DNA of 11,103 nt, from the NCBI GenBank assembly GCA_965603115.1, contig CBFDBT010000079.1:1-11103 (forward strand). The letters are read 5' to 3'. Made by a program: the position numbers and the translations under genes. The notes under the pieces were generated by a model. That model had not been told where the DNA came from and searched no databases. It worked only from the letters and a program-made list of their open reading frames with translations. The stretch comes from CBFDBT01 sp965603115. GTDB taxonomy: Bacteria > Pseudomonadota > Alphaproteobacteria > Sphingomonadales > Kordiimonadaceae. Shown one piece after another: positions 1 to 7,148 of this stretch (the stretch's first letter is position 1; every line of letters begins with the position of its first letter).

Positions 1-18
1 TAGTGTAAGGTAGTTTTA

Positions 19-609
19 ATGTTCAGATCTATAGGGGATAATTTAATGAGCGCAATTCTTTCATCACTACGCAATACGGTTATAGCGGGTGTCATTTTGA
101 TGCTTTTAATCGTATTTTTTGTCAACGTAACGGCTGGACACGATCCAGCATTTATAACACGCTATATTCATGTTCTTGCAGGAGTAATGTGGATTGGTAT
201 TCTCTGGTATTTCAACTTTATTCAAATACCGACCATGCCTTCAATACCTGATGAGCTAAAACCAGCTATCGGCAAGCATATTGCGCCGGAAGCACTCTTT
301 TGGTTCCGTTGGGGCGCAATGTTCACTATTATTTCTGGTCTTATTTTAGCGCATTTGAACGGATATGTTCATCAAGCTCTAGTGCTAGCACCTGACTATA
401 GAGTTATTGGTATTGGCATGTGGATGGGTATTATCATGTGGTTCAATGTTTGGTTCATTATTTGGCCAAACCAGAAAATTGCTCTTGGAATGGTTGAAGC
501 TGAAGCCGATGCTAAAGCTGCATCAGCACGTAAGGCAATGCTATTTAGCCGTACAAACACATTGCTTTCCATACCAATGCTTTATTGTATGATTAGCTTT
601 CACTCATAA
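19..609 (+). CDS. Urate hydroxylase (PuuD-type) N-terminal-domain membrane protein
   Basis: Integral inner-membrane protein of 196 residues resembling the urate oxidase N-terminal family (DUF989, Pfam Urate_ox_N). Visible traits are RYIHVLAGVMWIG (residues 48-60, with His51 in a membrane segment), WFRWGAMFTIISG (95-107) and the WPNQK signature (149-153). About five hydrophobic segments lie near 17-36, 47-67, 94-113, 129-149 and 178-194. Full-length PuuD oxidises urate and carries a C-terminal cytochrome c domain. Here the protein ends after the membrane part with no CXXCH, so a urate-hydroxylase role would need a separate cytochrome and is not proven. Two starts are plausible: ATG 19 (TAAGG eight bases ahead) and ATG 46 (AGGGGA seven bases ahead, product begins MSAILSS, 187 residues). 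I list the longer form, but the second is equally good. No purine-catabolism genes are nearby. Confidence 0.75.
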   Translation: MFRSIGDNLMSAILSSLRNTVIAGVILMLLIVFFVNVTAGHDPAFITRYIHVLAGVMWIGILWYFNFIQIPTMPSIPDELKPAIGKHIAPEALFWFRWGAMFTIISGLILAHLNGYVHQALVLAPDYRVIGIGMWMGIIMWFNVWFIIWPNQKIALGMVEAEADAKAASARKAMLFSRTNTLLSIPMLYCMISFHS

Positions 610-634
610 TTGAGACGTGAAAAAACAGAAAAAG

Positions 635-661
635 AAAAAGCCGGGTTTATCCCGGCTTTTT
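635..661. terminator. Bidirectional rho-independent terminator between converging genes
   Basis: An 11-base perfect inverted repeat, AAAAAGCCGGG (635-645) and CCCGGCTTTTT (651-661), flanks a TTTAT loop. The GC core is six pairs, and T-runs lie on the exit side of both strands. It can end the plus-strand membrane-protein transcript, whose stop is at 607-609, and the minus-strand argC transcript. On the minus strand the argC stop codon (662-664) directly touches the stem, with no gap. Confidence 0.92.
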
Positions 662-1789
662 TTATGGGAACATCGGGGCTTGTTTAAGGCCTGTATCTTC
701 CTCTAGGCCTAGCATGATATTCATATTTTGAATAGCTTGGCCGGATGAGCCTTTCACCAAATTATCAATAGCAGCTATAATGATTGCGCGGCCCGCTATT
801 CGATCATCAACGACTTGTAGCGCAAAGCGGTTACTACCTCTGACCATACGTGTTGAAGGCATTTTGCCCTCTTCGAGTATCATGGCAAAAGGATTGTCTT
901 TATAAATTTTACTCCACTCAGCACGAATGTCCGCTGCTTTAACACCATCTTGCATACGCACATATATTGTCTCTAATTCACCCCTGTTCATCGGCACAAG
1001 ATGCGGTGTAAAACTAATCATAACATCTTCGCCAGACGCGGCAGATAGCTCCTGCTCAATCTCAGGCATATGACGGTGATGTCCAACACCGTAGGGATGC
1101 ATAGCTTCTGACACTTCAACATAGAGGTTGGCTTCATTTAAAGCGCGCCCTGCCCCAGACACACCAGATTTAGCATCAATGATAATATCGTGAGGGCTAA
1201 TGTTGCCAGACTTTAACAAGGGCAAGAGTGCTAACAAAGCAGCCGTTGGATAACATCCAGGGCAAGCTACAAGATGCGCCTTTTTAATATCATCTCGGTA
1301 AAACTCTGGTAAACCATAAACAGCTCGCATTTGTAGATCAGCAGCTTGATGCTTTTCGCCGTACCATTGACTATAGACATCAATATTTCTTAGCCTGAAA
1401 TCAGCAGAAAGGTCAATGATCCGTACATCCCCTTTAATTTGATTTGCAAGGTCTTGGGTTTCTTCAATTATAATTTCATCGAGTAAAGTATGCTTGGTTG
1501 CATGTAAAAGCCCTTTGATGACAGCTTGACTTGTTGCATGAGGCAAAGCACAAAAAATCACATCGAGATCAACGGCGGGCCATTCAATATCGTCGATGGA
1601 AATCATATCAGGAAGTCCGTAACCAGCTAGATGTGGATAAACATCTTCTATCGGTTTTCCTGATTTGCGTTCCGCAGATAGAAGTACAATTTCTACATTC
1701 TCATGATTTACCAGAAGGCGGACAAGGTCAGCACCTGTGTAGCCACTGGCACCGAGAATAGCGACACGATATTTTGATGTGTGGGTCAT
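662..1789 (-). CDS. argC: N-acetyl-gamma-glutamyl-phosphate reductase
   Basis: Cytoplasmic NADPH-dependent reductase that converts N-acetylglutamyl phosphate to N-acetylglutamate semialdehyde, the third step of arginine synthesis. The 375-residue product has the Rossmann motif GASGYTG (residues 13-19), IDLSADFRLR (125-134), the catalytic cysteine in ACPGCYPT (Cys179), KSGVSGAGR (207-215) and the HHRHMPEI histidine motif (237-244). The start at 1789 is chosen because AAAGGAG lies six bases upstream and the protein then begins MTHTSKYRVAILGASG. The frame stays open to 1861, but those 24 residues lack family similarity and cover a likely promoter. ArgC proteins of this type are usually near 345 residues. 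The excess is mostly an acidic segment around residues 98-121, between ATSQAVIKGLL and the IDLSADFR motif. It lies 94 bases behind motA, with its own candidate promoter, and ends directly on the shared terminator. Confidence 0.96.
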   Translation of the reverse strand: MTHTSKYRVAILGASGYTGADLVRLLVNHENVEIVLLSAERKSGKPIEDVYPHLAGYGLPDMISIDDIEWPAVDLDVIFCALPHATSQAVIKGLLHATKHTLLDEIIIEETQDLANQIKGDVRIIDLSADFRLRNIDVYSQWYGEKHQAADLQMRAVYGLPEFYRDDIKKAHLVACPGCYPTAALLALLPLLKSGNISPHDIIIDAKSGVSGAGRALNEANLYVEVSEAMHPYGVGHHRHMPEIEQELSAASGEDVMISFTPHLVPMNRGELETIYVRMQDGVKAADIRAEWSKIYKDNPFAMILEEGKMPSTRMVRGSNRFALQVVDDRIAGRAIIIAAIDNLVKGSSGQAIQNMNIMLGLEEDTGLKQAPMFP

Positions 1790-1795
1790 GAGGAG

Positions 1796-1802
1796 CTCCT
1801 TT
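1796..1802 (-). promoter_or_regulatory. Shine-Dalgarno sequence fixing the argC start
   Basis: Read on the minus strand, AAAGGAG sits six bases before ATG at 1789. It overlaps a 10-base perfect palindrome, AGGAGCTCCT (1791-1800). It decides the start over the longer frame reaching 1861. Confidence 0.75.
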
Positions 1803-1820
1803 ATTATTTCATATGAACAT

Positions 1821-1829
1821 ACTATAGCA
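1821..1829 (-). promoter_or_regulatory. Candidate extended -10 promoter for argC
   Basis: On the minus strand the sequence TGC-TATAGT is an extended -10 element (TGN-TATAAT type with one mismatch). It would start transcription near 1814, giving a leader of about 25 bases that includes the AAAGGAG site. No good -35 hexamer is seen at 17 bases, which is tolerable for an extended -10 promoter. This is pattern matching only. Confidence 0.38.
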
Positions 1830-1883
1830 CAGAGCACCAAGTTAGCCTTGATGTTGCTCAAATGTTACTAAATTAGTTTAGTG

Positions 1884-2756
1884 TTATTTTAAATCAGGCG
1901 GTAAATCTGCAATGGCATCTTCAATATCAATGAAAGAAGGCATGAGACGTGTTGGTACATTACGTCGACCAATCTCAACAGAAATTTGCGGTGCATTGTT
2001 ATGGAGGTGAGCGATAAGAACATAGCGAATGATATTCATAAACTGTCCATCTTCAGAGGCAATTTGATTGAAGCGTTGGGCAAATGGCGCAAAAACAAGA
2101 TAACTAAGAAAAATACCGAGGAATGTACCAACCAGCGCACTACCAACCATCCCGCCCAAAATTTCAACAGGCTGGGATATAGAGCCCATAGTTTTAATAA
2201 TTCCAAGCACCGCAGCAACAATACCAATTGCAGGCAATCCGTCAGCCATAACTTGCAGGCTGTGACCGGGTTCATGTTCTTCCTTATGGTGTTTTTCAAG
2301 ATCCCGATCCATGGCATCTTCCATTTGGTTGGGATCTTCAAAGCTCATTGTCATCATACGGATATAATCACATATAAATTCAACGGCATGGTGATCTTCG
2401 GACACTCGAGGGAAATATTGAAAAATCTTACTTTCCTGTGGGTCCTCAATATGGGCTTCAATCGCTACTACACCCTTAGTGCGAATAGTTTTGACTAAGA
2501 GGAACAGCAGACAAAGCAAGTCTTTATAATCATCAGTATCCCATTTATTGCCTTTAAGCGCGAGTTGTAGTCCAGCTAGTGATTTTTTAATGTTATCAGG
2601 GGTGTTGCCACTAATAAAGCCACCAATAGCACCTCCCAGAATCATCATCATTTCCCAAGGAAGGGCTTCTAGAATAACGCCAAATGATCCACCGTGGAGG
2701 CCAAAAGAGCCAAACACCATGAGCATCACAATCGCTAGACCTACGAATACAAACAT
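1884..2756 (-). CDS. motA: Flagellar motor stator protein MotA
   Basis: Inner-membrane subunit that with MotB forms the proton-driven stator of the flagellar motor. The 290-residue length matches the family (about 285-295). Residues matching E. coli MotA sites are Arg92 and Glu100 in the cytoplasmic rotor-facing stretch (IRTKGVVAIE; E. coli Arg90 and Glu98), and prolines Pro175 (DGLPAIGIVAAVLG) and Pro224 (YLVFAPFAQRF; E. coli Pro173 and Pro222). Hydrophobic segments lie at about 1-19, 33-50, 172-190 and 202-224, with a charged cytoplasmic loop between the second and third that includes a His/Glu-rich run near 155-165. The Shine-Dalgarno sequence is weak (GCGAG about six bases ahead). No motB is present: the next gene downstream is argC and the previous one nnrU, so the partner must be encoded elsewhere, as is common in alphaproteobacteria. 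Confidence 0.95.
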   Translation of the reverse strand: MFVFVGLAIVMLMVFGSFGLHGGSFGVILEALPWEMMMILGGAIGGFISGNTPDNIKKSLAGLQLALKGNKWDTDDYKDLLCLLFLLVKTIRTKGVVAIEAHIEDPQESKIFQYFPRVSEDHHAVEFICDYIRMMTMSFEDPNQMEDAMDRDLEKHHKEEHEPGHSLQVMADGLPAIGIVAAVLGIIKTMGSISQPVEILGGMVGSALVGTFLGIFLSYLVFAPFAQRFNQIASEDGQFMNIIRYVLIAHLHNNAPQISVEIGRRNVPTRLMPSFIDIEDAIADLPPDLK

Positions 2757-2813
2757 TTTTTCTCGCTCGCTAATTTATTCCAAGTTAGTAATGCCATTCT
2801 TAACTATATTTAT

Positions 2814-2851
2814 AATTGCTGCAATATATTTAATGTTTCATTAAAATTGCT
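2814..2851. promoter_or_regulatory. Inverted and direct repeats upstream of motA
   Basis: The 104-base gap between nnrU and motA holds ATTGC-T-GCAAT (2815-2825), TTAATG-TTT-CATTAA (2830-2844), and two direct copies of AATTGCT (2814-2820 and 2845-2851) whose starts are 31 bases apart, about three helical turns. They lie about 60-95 bases before the motA start, where an operator could act. The stretch is very AT-rich, so chance is a real alternative. No clear sigma-28 or sigma-54 promoter was seen. Confidence 0.28.
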
Positions 2852-2860
2852 ATTAAATAT

Positions 2861-3499
2861 TCAACCAAAGACAGCCGATGTCGCCGATACACCAATGAAT
2901 ATCTCGTGAATACGGATCAGCACAAAATCTACTACAGCTGTAGTGAATAATAGAAATGCAAATTTCTTGCCAGTCACTCCCCGTGGCAAACGCGTGAAGG
3001 GTGCTAGTTTGACATCAAATTCATTGCCGCCATGGCTAGCAGTTGTATCACCCAACTTTGCCTTCCTCTCTCTTAAATGGATTGCGAGTACCCCGTAGAG
3101 TAAAAAGCCTCCAAAGAATACAGTGGTTCCGCTTTCCCCGTTTGCAATGAGATGCGACAGTGCCCATAGGATGATCGCCCAGCCTAGTGGTTGGCGTGAA
3201 AAATTGTCTTGAGAGTGACTTGTAAAGTGACAAATGAACAAGAAGAGACTGATGGGCATTATAACCATTGGTGCAAATGTTGCCCAGTGGGGTACTTCCC
3301 ACCACATGTCAAAAGGTCTAGCATCAAAGCCTTTGAGGATTGTCCAAAATGCATAAAGTGTTCCTAGGGAAAATAAAATGCGATATGGCAACAAACCCAA
3401 TTTATTAAGGGCCGCCTGCCGCCATTCATGCAAGCCGGTCAGAATATGCAAACCCAAAAATAGGCTAATGCCTGAAATTATGTAGAGCTCTGCTGACAT
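2861..3499 (-). CDS. NnrU family membrane protein
   Basis: Polytopic inner-membrane protein of 212 residues in the NnrU family (Pfam PF07298), a group related to the haem-containing 15-cis-zeta-carotene isomerase Z-ISO. NnrU was named for a role in nitric-oxide and nitrite metabolism, but many members lie outside denitrification clusters and their function is open. Family traits visible are LFLGLHILTGLHEWR (13-27), the LWALSHLIANGESGTTVFFGG region (111-131, His116 conserved) and a C-terminal hydrophobic segment with IRIHEIFIGV (195-204). About five or six membrane segments are expected. The start ATG lies 12 bases after the stop of the thiol-disulfide reductase gene, and the AGGG ribosome site overlaps that stop codon, so the two are co-transcribed and probably translationally coupled. 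No denitrification genes are nearby, so a link to thiol or haem handling is only a guess. Confidence 0.88.
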   Translation of the reverse strand: MSAELYIISGISLFLGLHILTGLHEWRQAALNKLGLLPYRILFSLGTLYAFWTILKGFDARPFDMWWEVPHWATFAPMVIMPISLFLFICHFTSHSQDNFSRQPLGWAIILWALSHLIANGESGTTVFFGGFLLYGVLAIHLRERKAKLGDTTASHGGNEFDVKLAPFTRLPRGVTGKKFAFLLFTTAVVDFVLIRIHEIFIGVSATSAVFG

Positions 3500-3511
3500 A
3501 ATGATGTGACC

Positions 3512-5515
3512 CTAATTATCTCTGAAAATATCTGTTAAACTATTCGGCGTTAATATCTCTGGTAAAATGATTGGTTTATCAGCACCGCTTGGATAATAGA
3601 GATAGAGTGGAACACCCATTCTATTGTGTCGCGCTAATACTTTGGCAATAGTTTCATTGCGATTTGTCCAGTCCCCTTTAAGAATTGCAATATTGCGGTC
3701 GGAGACGAGTTTTCTATTTTCTTCTCTATAAAGAGAAATTTGCTCATTAACTTTACATGTGATGCACCAGTCAGCAGTAAAATAAACAAATATTCTACGT
3801 TCGTCTTTTTTAAGCTCGATTAGACGCGCATCGCTGTAAGATTCACCATCTAAAATGTCATTATCTGTTGTCTCGTTTGAGGGTGGAAAGGCAATGGTAA
3901 AAGAAACGATTAGAAATAAGATACTACAGATATGAGCTAATTTTGATTTGCTTTGTTGCCAGAGCCAAATAGAAAAAGTAAAAATCACAAGCCCAATCAA
4001 CAACATCAATGCGGCATCGCTTCCAACTTGATTTGTGAAGACCCAAATTAACCAAGCGGCTGTGATATACATAGGAAAGGCGAGAGCTTCTTTTAGCTTT
4101 TCCATCCAAGCGCCTGGTTTTGGAAGTATGCTTGAAAGGACAGGAAAGTAGCTAAGGAGTAGAAAAGGTAGAGCAAGGCCAAAGCCAAGAGATAAAAATC
4201 CAAGCATAGTGACGTAGATGGGTTGCGTGATTGCATAACCAATGGCCGAGGCCATAAAAGGTGCTGTGCAAGGAGTGGCAACTAAAGCCGCTAGAACGCC
4301 AGTAAAAAATGAACCTTTTTTATCATTGGATTCAGTTAAGCTTTGCCCTGCCCCCTCAATGCCTAAACGTATGGTATAAAGCCCAGATAGGGATAGACCA
4401 ACCGCCACTAAAATAAAGACCATTGCTGCGACAAAAAGCGGCTCCTGCAACTGGAAACCCCAGCCTATGGTTTCCCCGCCAGCCCTAAGGGATAAAATTA
4501 TAGCGCCTATCAGGCTAAAACTTGTGAGAATACCAGCTGTATAGGCCCAGCCTTCGCCTTTGTGACTTTCATGGCTGCGCAGAAGTGCAAGGGCCTTGAG
4601 AGATAAAACAGGGAACACACAGGGCATAAGATTTAGAATTACACCGCCTAGCACTGCAAATAAAATGAGCTGAATAACAGACATTTCAATCTGTTCGTTG
4701 GGGATCATCTTTTTAAGCGTGGCGCTTGGCACAGCTTCTTGACTGTAGTAAGCGATTTTTCCACTTTTATCTTTTAGGGCGAGAACACCACTAAGGTCTG
4801 TCGCCATAGGTGCCATAGCTTCTCGGTGTGAGCGAATTAAAAGACCACCTTGCTCTTTAGAGGTTTTTTGCTTAGCACCATTTTGTAATACACCGTTGCC
4901 ATTAGGATAAAATTCAGCACTATCAATGGATGCCATTTCATCTTCTGACATATGGATGAGCAAAAGCATCTCATCATTATCAGATTGCATCTCAGCGGCC
5001 CAAAATGATGTGCTTGGTAAGTTTGTTCGTGCTTTTGTAAAGAGGGCTTGTGCCTCATCATTATAAATGGTCTCGCCAACATCTACAGTAAATTTAAGAT
5101 TAATCGGGATGGATCCGCAGACATCAGCACAAAAAGGCCAATTGCCACTCAGTTGGTACTCAATGGTTTTATCAGCGTGATCCATTGGCGCAGAGAGTGA
5201 GGCCAATATTGTAACTGGCCCAACATAGCCATATTCAGTTTTCTCGCCGACTTTAATAAGCTTCGGTACAGGTTTTTGCAGATTAACAATTTCCCCCGGA
5301 GTGACATGAGGTCCGTCAAGCTGCCACAATGGCCTTTGTCCGTTAAAAAGAGTAAGCGTAAGAGCTACAGAAAACCTATCCCCGGGAGCCACTGACAATA
5401 CCTCAGGGGTCACCACAAGAGTGGATACATCCTCTATAAGGAGGTCAGGTGTCTGAGCAAAAGAGGTATGCCAAGCGAGTAATAGCATAAAGATTATGGA
5501 TATGATTTTACGCAT
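3512..5515 (-). CDS. DsbD/ScsB-like protein-disulfide reductase
   Basis: Predicted transmembrane thiol-disulfide reductase moving electrons from cytoplasmic thioredoxin to periplasmic targets. The 667 residues follow the DsbD three-part plan. A signal peptide (1-20, cut after SFA) leads a periplasmic N-domain whose CADVC pair (Cys129, Cys133) is spaced more like ScsB than E. coli DsbD. A central membrane domain of about eight segments (roughly 280-540) carries the two redox cysteines in LNLMPCVFPV (Cys299) and VATPCTAPF (Cys416). A C-terminal thioredoxin fold has FVYFTADWCITCK (Cys584, Cys587) and a cis-proline in GVPLYLY (Pro636). All three expected cysteine pairs are intact. Targets could include cytochrome c maturation proteins, which fits the cytochromes at the right of this window, but nothing here proves it. 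nnrU follows at 12 bases; the M28 peptidase lies 105 bases upstream. The ribosome site is weak, so the start is moderately certain. Confidence 0.93.
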   Translation of the reverse strand: MRKIISIIFMLLLAWHTSFAQTPDLLIEDVSTLVVTPEVLSVAPGDRFSVALTLTLFNGQRPLWQLDGPHVTPGEIVNLQKPVPKLIKVGEKTEYGYVGPVTILASLSAPMDHADKTIEYQLSGNWPFCADVCGSIPINLKFTVDVGETIYNDEAQALFTKARTNLPSTSFWAAEMQSDNDEMLLLIHMSEDEMASIDSAEFYPNGNGVLQNGAKQKTSKEQGGLLIRSHREAMAPMATDLSGVLALKDKSGKIAYYSQEAVPSATLKKMIPNEQIEMSVIQLILFAVLGGVILNLMPCVFPVLSLKALALLRSHESHKGEGWAYTAGILTSFSLIGAIILSLRAGGETIGWGFQLQEPLFVAAMVFILVAVGLSLSGLYTIRLGIEGAGQSLTESNDKKGSFFTGVLAALVATPCTAPFMASAIGYAITQPIYVTMLGFLSLGFGLALPFLLLSYFPVLSSILPKPGAWMEKLKEALAFPMYITAAWLIWVFTNQVGSDAALMLLIGLVIFTFSIWLWQQSKSKLAHICSILFLIVSFTIAFPPSNETTDNDILDGESYSDARLIELKKDERRIFVYFTADWCITCKVNEQISLYREENRKLVSDRNIAILKGDWTNRNETIAKVLARHNRMGVPLYLYYPSGADKPIILPEILTPNSLTDIFRDN

Positions 5516-5620
5516 TAAATACTCGATTTGTTTGTCCCTAATAAACTTTACTAAGCTAATACCACGGCAAATGATAGATAGCGGTAAAATTTTTGTTACA
5601 ATTAAATATAGGCGGGTTCT

Positions 5621-6994
5621 CTACTTAAATGCACCCATTGGCCCAGGGAAGACCACAGGACTTTCTGAGCCGTCTTTAGCCACGCTAGATACACCGAAAA
5701 AATAATTATCTATGACGATATTTTCAAGCGTATGACTATTGACCATGCCAACATAGCGGCTTTTGGTCCACTGGGAATCTGTTGTCAGGCGCCAGTAAAC
5801 TTTATAACCCGAGAGATTTTTCGCGCTTTTTCCTTCGGCTACATCCCAGCTTATTGTTGTCGAAGGACGCACTGCGCCCTTTAGCGTAACATTAGCGGGA
5901 AAAGGTGGCGCTCCGGCCATCGTTGCCAAAGTAACAATATTGAGCGATGTAAGTTTAGCGGCATACTCAAAATTAACACCGTCGATAACATCCCCATATT
6001 CAATGCCATTTTCTGTGCGGATGTCTTGGTGCTGACGATTATAATTTTCGTTGGTTTCCATGATGCGAACTGCAGGAGACCCCGTCTCATTAAAGGGTCT
6101 ATGATGCCCGCCCCTGCCAAACCGATCAAGTCGGTAAATCATCATAACATCTAAGTTTGGGATATATTCATCTGCCAAACGGTCTATAAGGCGTGCAATA
6201 TTTCGGCTAGGACTATCTACCTCACCGCCACTGTAACGACGTGTACGAGCTTCTTTTTTTGTTTCGGTATATCGCGTGCCTTCTGAAAATACACGGGCGG
6301 TGGTATTGTTAATAATTCCATTAATACCTTCAATATTGCCGATCATATCGTTGTTTAATACACCCGTTATTTGCCATCCTTTTTCTTTGGCATGTTTTGC
6401 TACAATCGCGCCGCCGTATAGGCCCTGCTCTTCGCCGCTAAGGCCCATGTATACAATAGACCCTGCAAATTTGTGCTGGGTGAGTACTCTAGCAGCTTCA
6501 ATAACACCAGCAATGCCGCTAGCATTGTCATTAGCGCCCGGGCTATCTGATTTTCCATTGAGAGGGTCGGATATACGGCTATCAATATCACCTGACATCA
6601 TTACCATACGATTTGGGTCTAGCGTACCCCGTTGTATAGCCACCACGCTCACTATTTCAGTTGGATTTGGTACGCGTTTTCCTGTGACAGTATCACTAAT
6701 ATACATTACTTCAAGACATCCACCGCAATTTCCAGAGATTCGTTCAAATTCAGCTTTAATCCAGCGACGGGCAGCGCCAATGCCTCGTGTTTGAGACACG
6801 GTATCGGATAAGGTATGGCGAGTGCCAAAGCTCACAAGCTTTTCTATATCTGTCTGTATTCTACTCGCCGAGGCATCTTCTGCCAACTTGTGTAATAGCT
6901 GTACTTCGCTAGGCGGCGTAGTTTGTGCATAGCTGATTGGCACGAATGTAAGGCTGAGTACAATGAATAATTTGACTTGTGATAAAATGGACAT
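5621..6994 (-). CDS. Secreted M28 family zinc peptidase with C-terminal FnIII-like domain
   Basis: Exported metallopeptidase, probably an aminopeptidase, of 457 residues. A signal peptide (1-23, ending SYAQ) precedes a catalytic domain with PGANDNASG (Asp156), LSGEEQGLYGG (Glu188/Glu189), LNNDMIGN (Asp216) and GGHHRPFNETGSPAV (His298), which match the M28 zinc ligands and the general base. The first ligand, normally His in HxD, reads GDIDS here (Asp136, Asp138), and the residue before the last ligand is His297 where many relatives have Asp. These may be subfamily traits, since the rest of the fold looks intact. Residues about 366-450 (TLKGAVRPSTTISWDVAEG, GYKVYWR, YFFGVSSVAKDG) look like a fibronectin type III domain. 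A Cys-rich turn, CGGC (90-93), may form a disulfide. GGGAG-like sequence GGGAG/GGGAGC is not exact, but GGGAG-type GGGAGC lies seven bases before the ATG as GGGAG. Transcription diverges from the PAS gene. Confidence 0.9.
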   Translation of the reverse strand: MSILSQVKLFIVLSLTFVPISYAQTTPPSEVQLLHKLAEDASASRIQTDIEKLVSFGTRHTLSDTVSQTRGIGAARRWIKAEFERISGNCGGCLEVMYISDTVTGKRVPNPTEIVSVVAIQRGTLDPNRMVMMSGDIDSRISDPLNGKSDSPGANDNASGIAGVIEAARVLTQHKFAGSIVYMGLSGEEQGLYGGAIVAKHAKEKGWQITGVLNNDMIGNIEGINGIINNTTARVFSEGTRYTETKKEARTRRYSGGEVDSPSRNIARLIDRLADEYIPNLDVMMIYRLDRFGRGGHHRPFNETGSPAVRIMETNENYNRQHQDIRTENGIEYGDVIDGVNFEYAAKLTSLNIVTLATMAGAPPFPANVTLKGAVRPSTTISWDVAEGKSAKNLSGYKVYWRLTTDSQWTKSRYVGMVNSHTLENIVIDNYFFGVSSVAKDGSESPVVFPGPMGAFK

Positions 6995-7041
6995 GAAAGC
7001 TCCCTATATTGAATAGTAATACTTAAATGATAAGATGCGTT

Positions 7042-7057
7042 ATCACAATAGTGTGAT
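7042..7057. promoter_or_regulatory. Inverted repeat, possible operator in divergent region
   Basis: A perfect 6-base inverted repeat ATCACA-ATAG-TGTGAT lies 48 bases before the M28 peptidase start and about 150 bases before the PAS gene. The sequence AATAGTGT, which overlaps its right half, recurs at 7073-7080, 26 bases away. The position suits a regulator of the peptidase promoter. The half-site TGTGAT resembles CRP-family half-sites but the arms point the opposite way from the usual TGTGA-N6-TCACA, so I assign no regulator. Confidence 0.35.
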
Positions 7058-7148
7058 TAAGTACTGAGATAAAATAGTGTAAACATCACTTTAGTTTTGC
7101 TCGTGATGTCGGGGATATAAGTATAATTGTTGGCTATAGTAATTATAT

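Noticed and set aside
1790..1861. Longer argC start giving 24 extra residues
   Set aside because: The extension has no ArgC similarity, covers the likely promoter and leader, and ignores AAAGGAG placed six bases before ATG 1789.
2548..2844. Plus-strand open frame over the motA start
   Set aside because: Its composition is a shadow of the well-supported motA gene; no ribosome site or family resemblance is seen. The same holds for the other plus-strand frames across motA, argC, the peptidase and the cytochromes.
2757..2860. Flagellar sigma-28 or sigma-54 promoter for motA
   Set aside because: No GCCGATAA-type -10 element is present, and TGGCATTACTAACTTGG lacks the GC at the required distance for sigma-54.
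7042..7057. CRP or FNR binding site
   Set aside because: The TGTGA half-sites point outward with a 4-base centre; CRP needs TGTGA-N6-TCACA and FNR needs TTGAT-N4-ATCAA.
7097..7127. TTGCTC and TATAAT as a promoter for the PAS gene
   Set aside because: The spacer is 19 bases and the -35 hexamer is poor; in such AT-rich DNA this is too weak to list.
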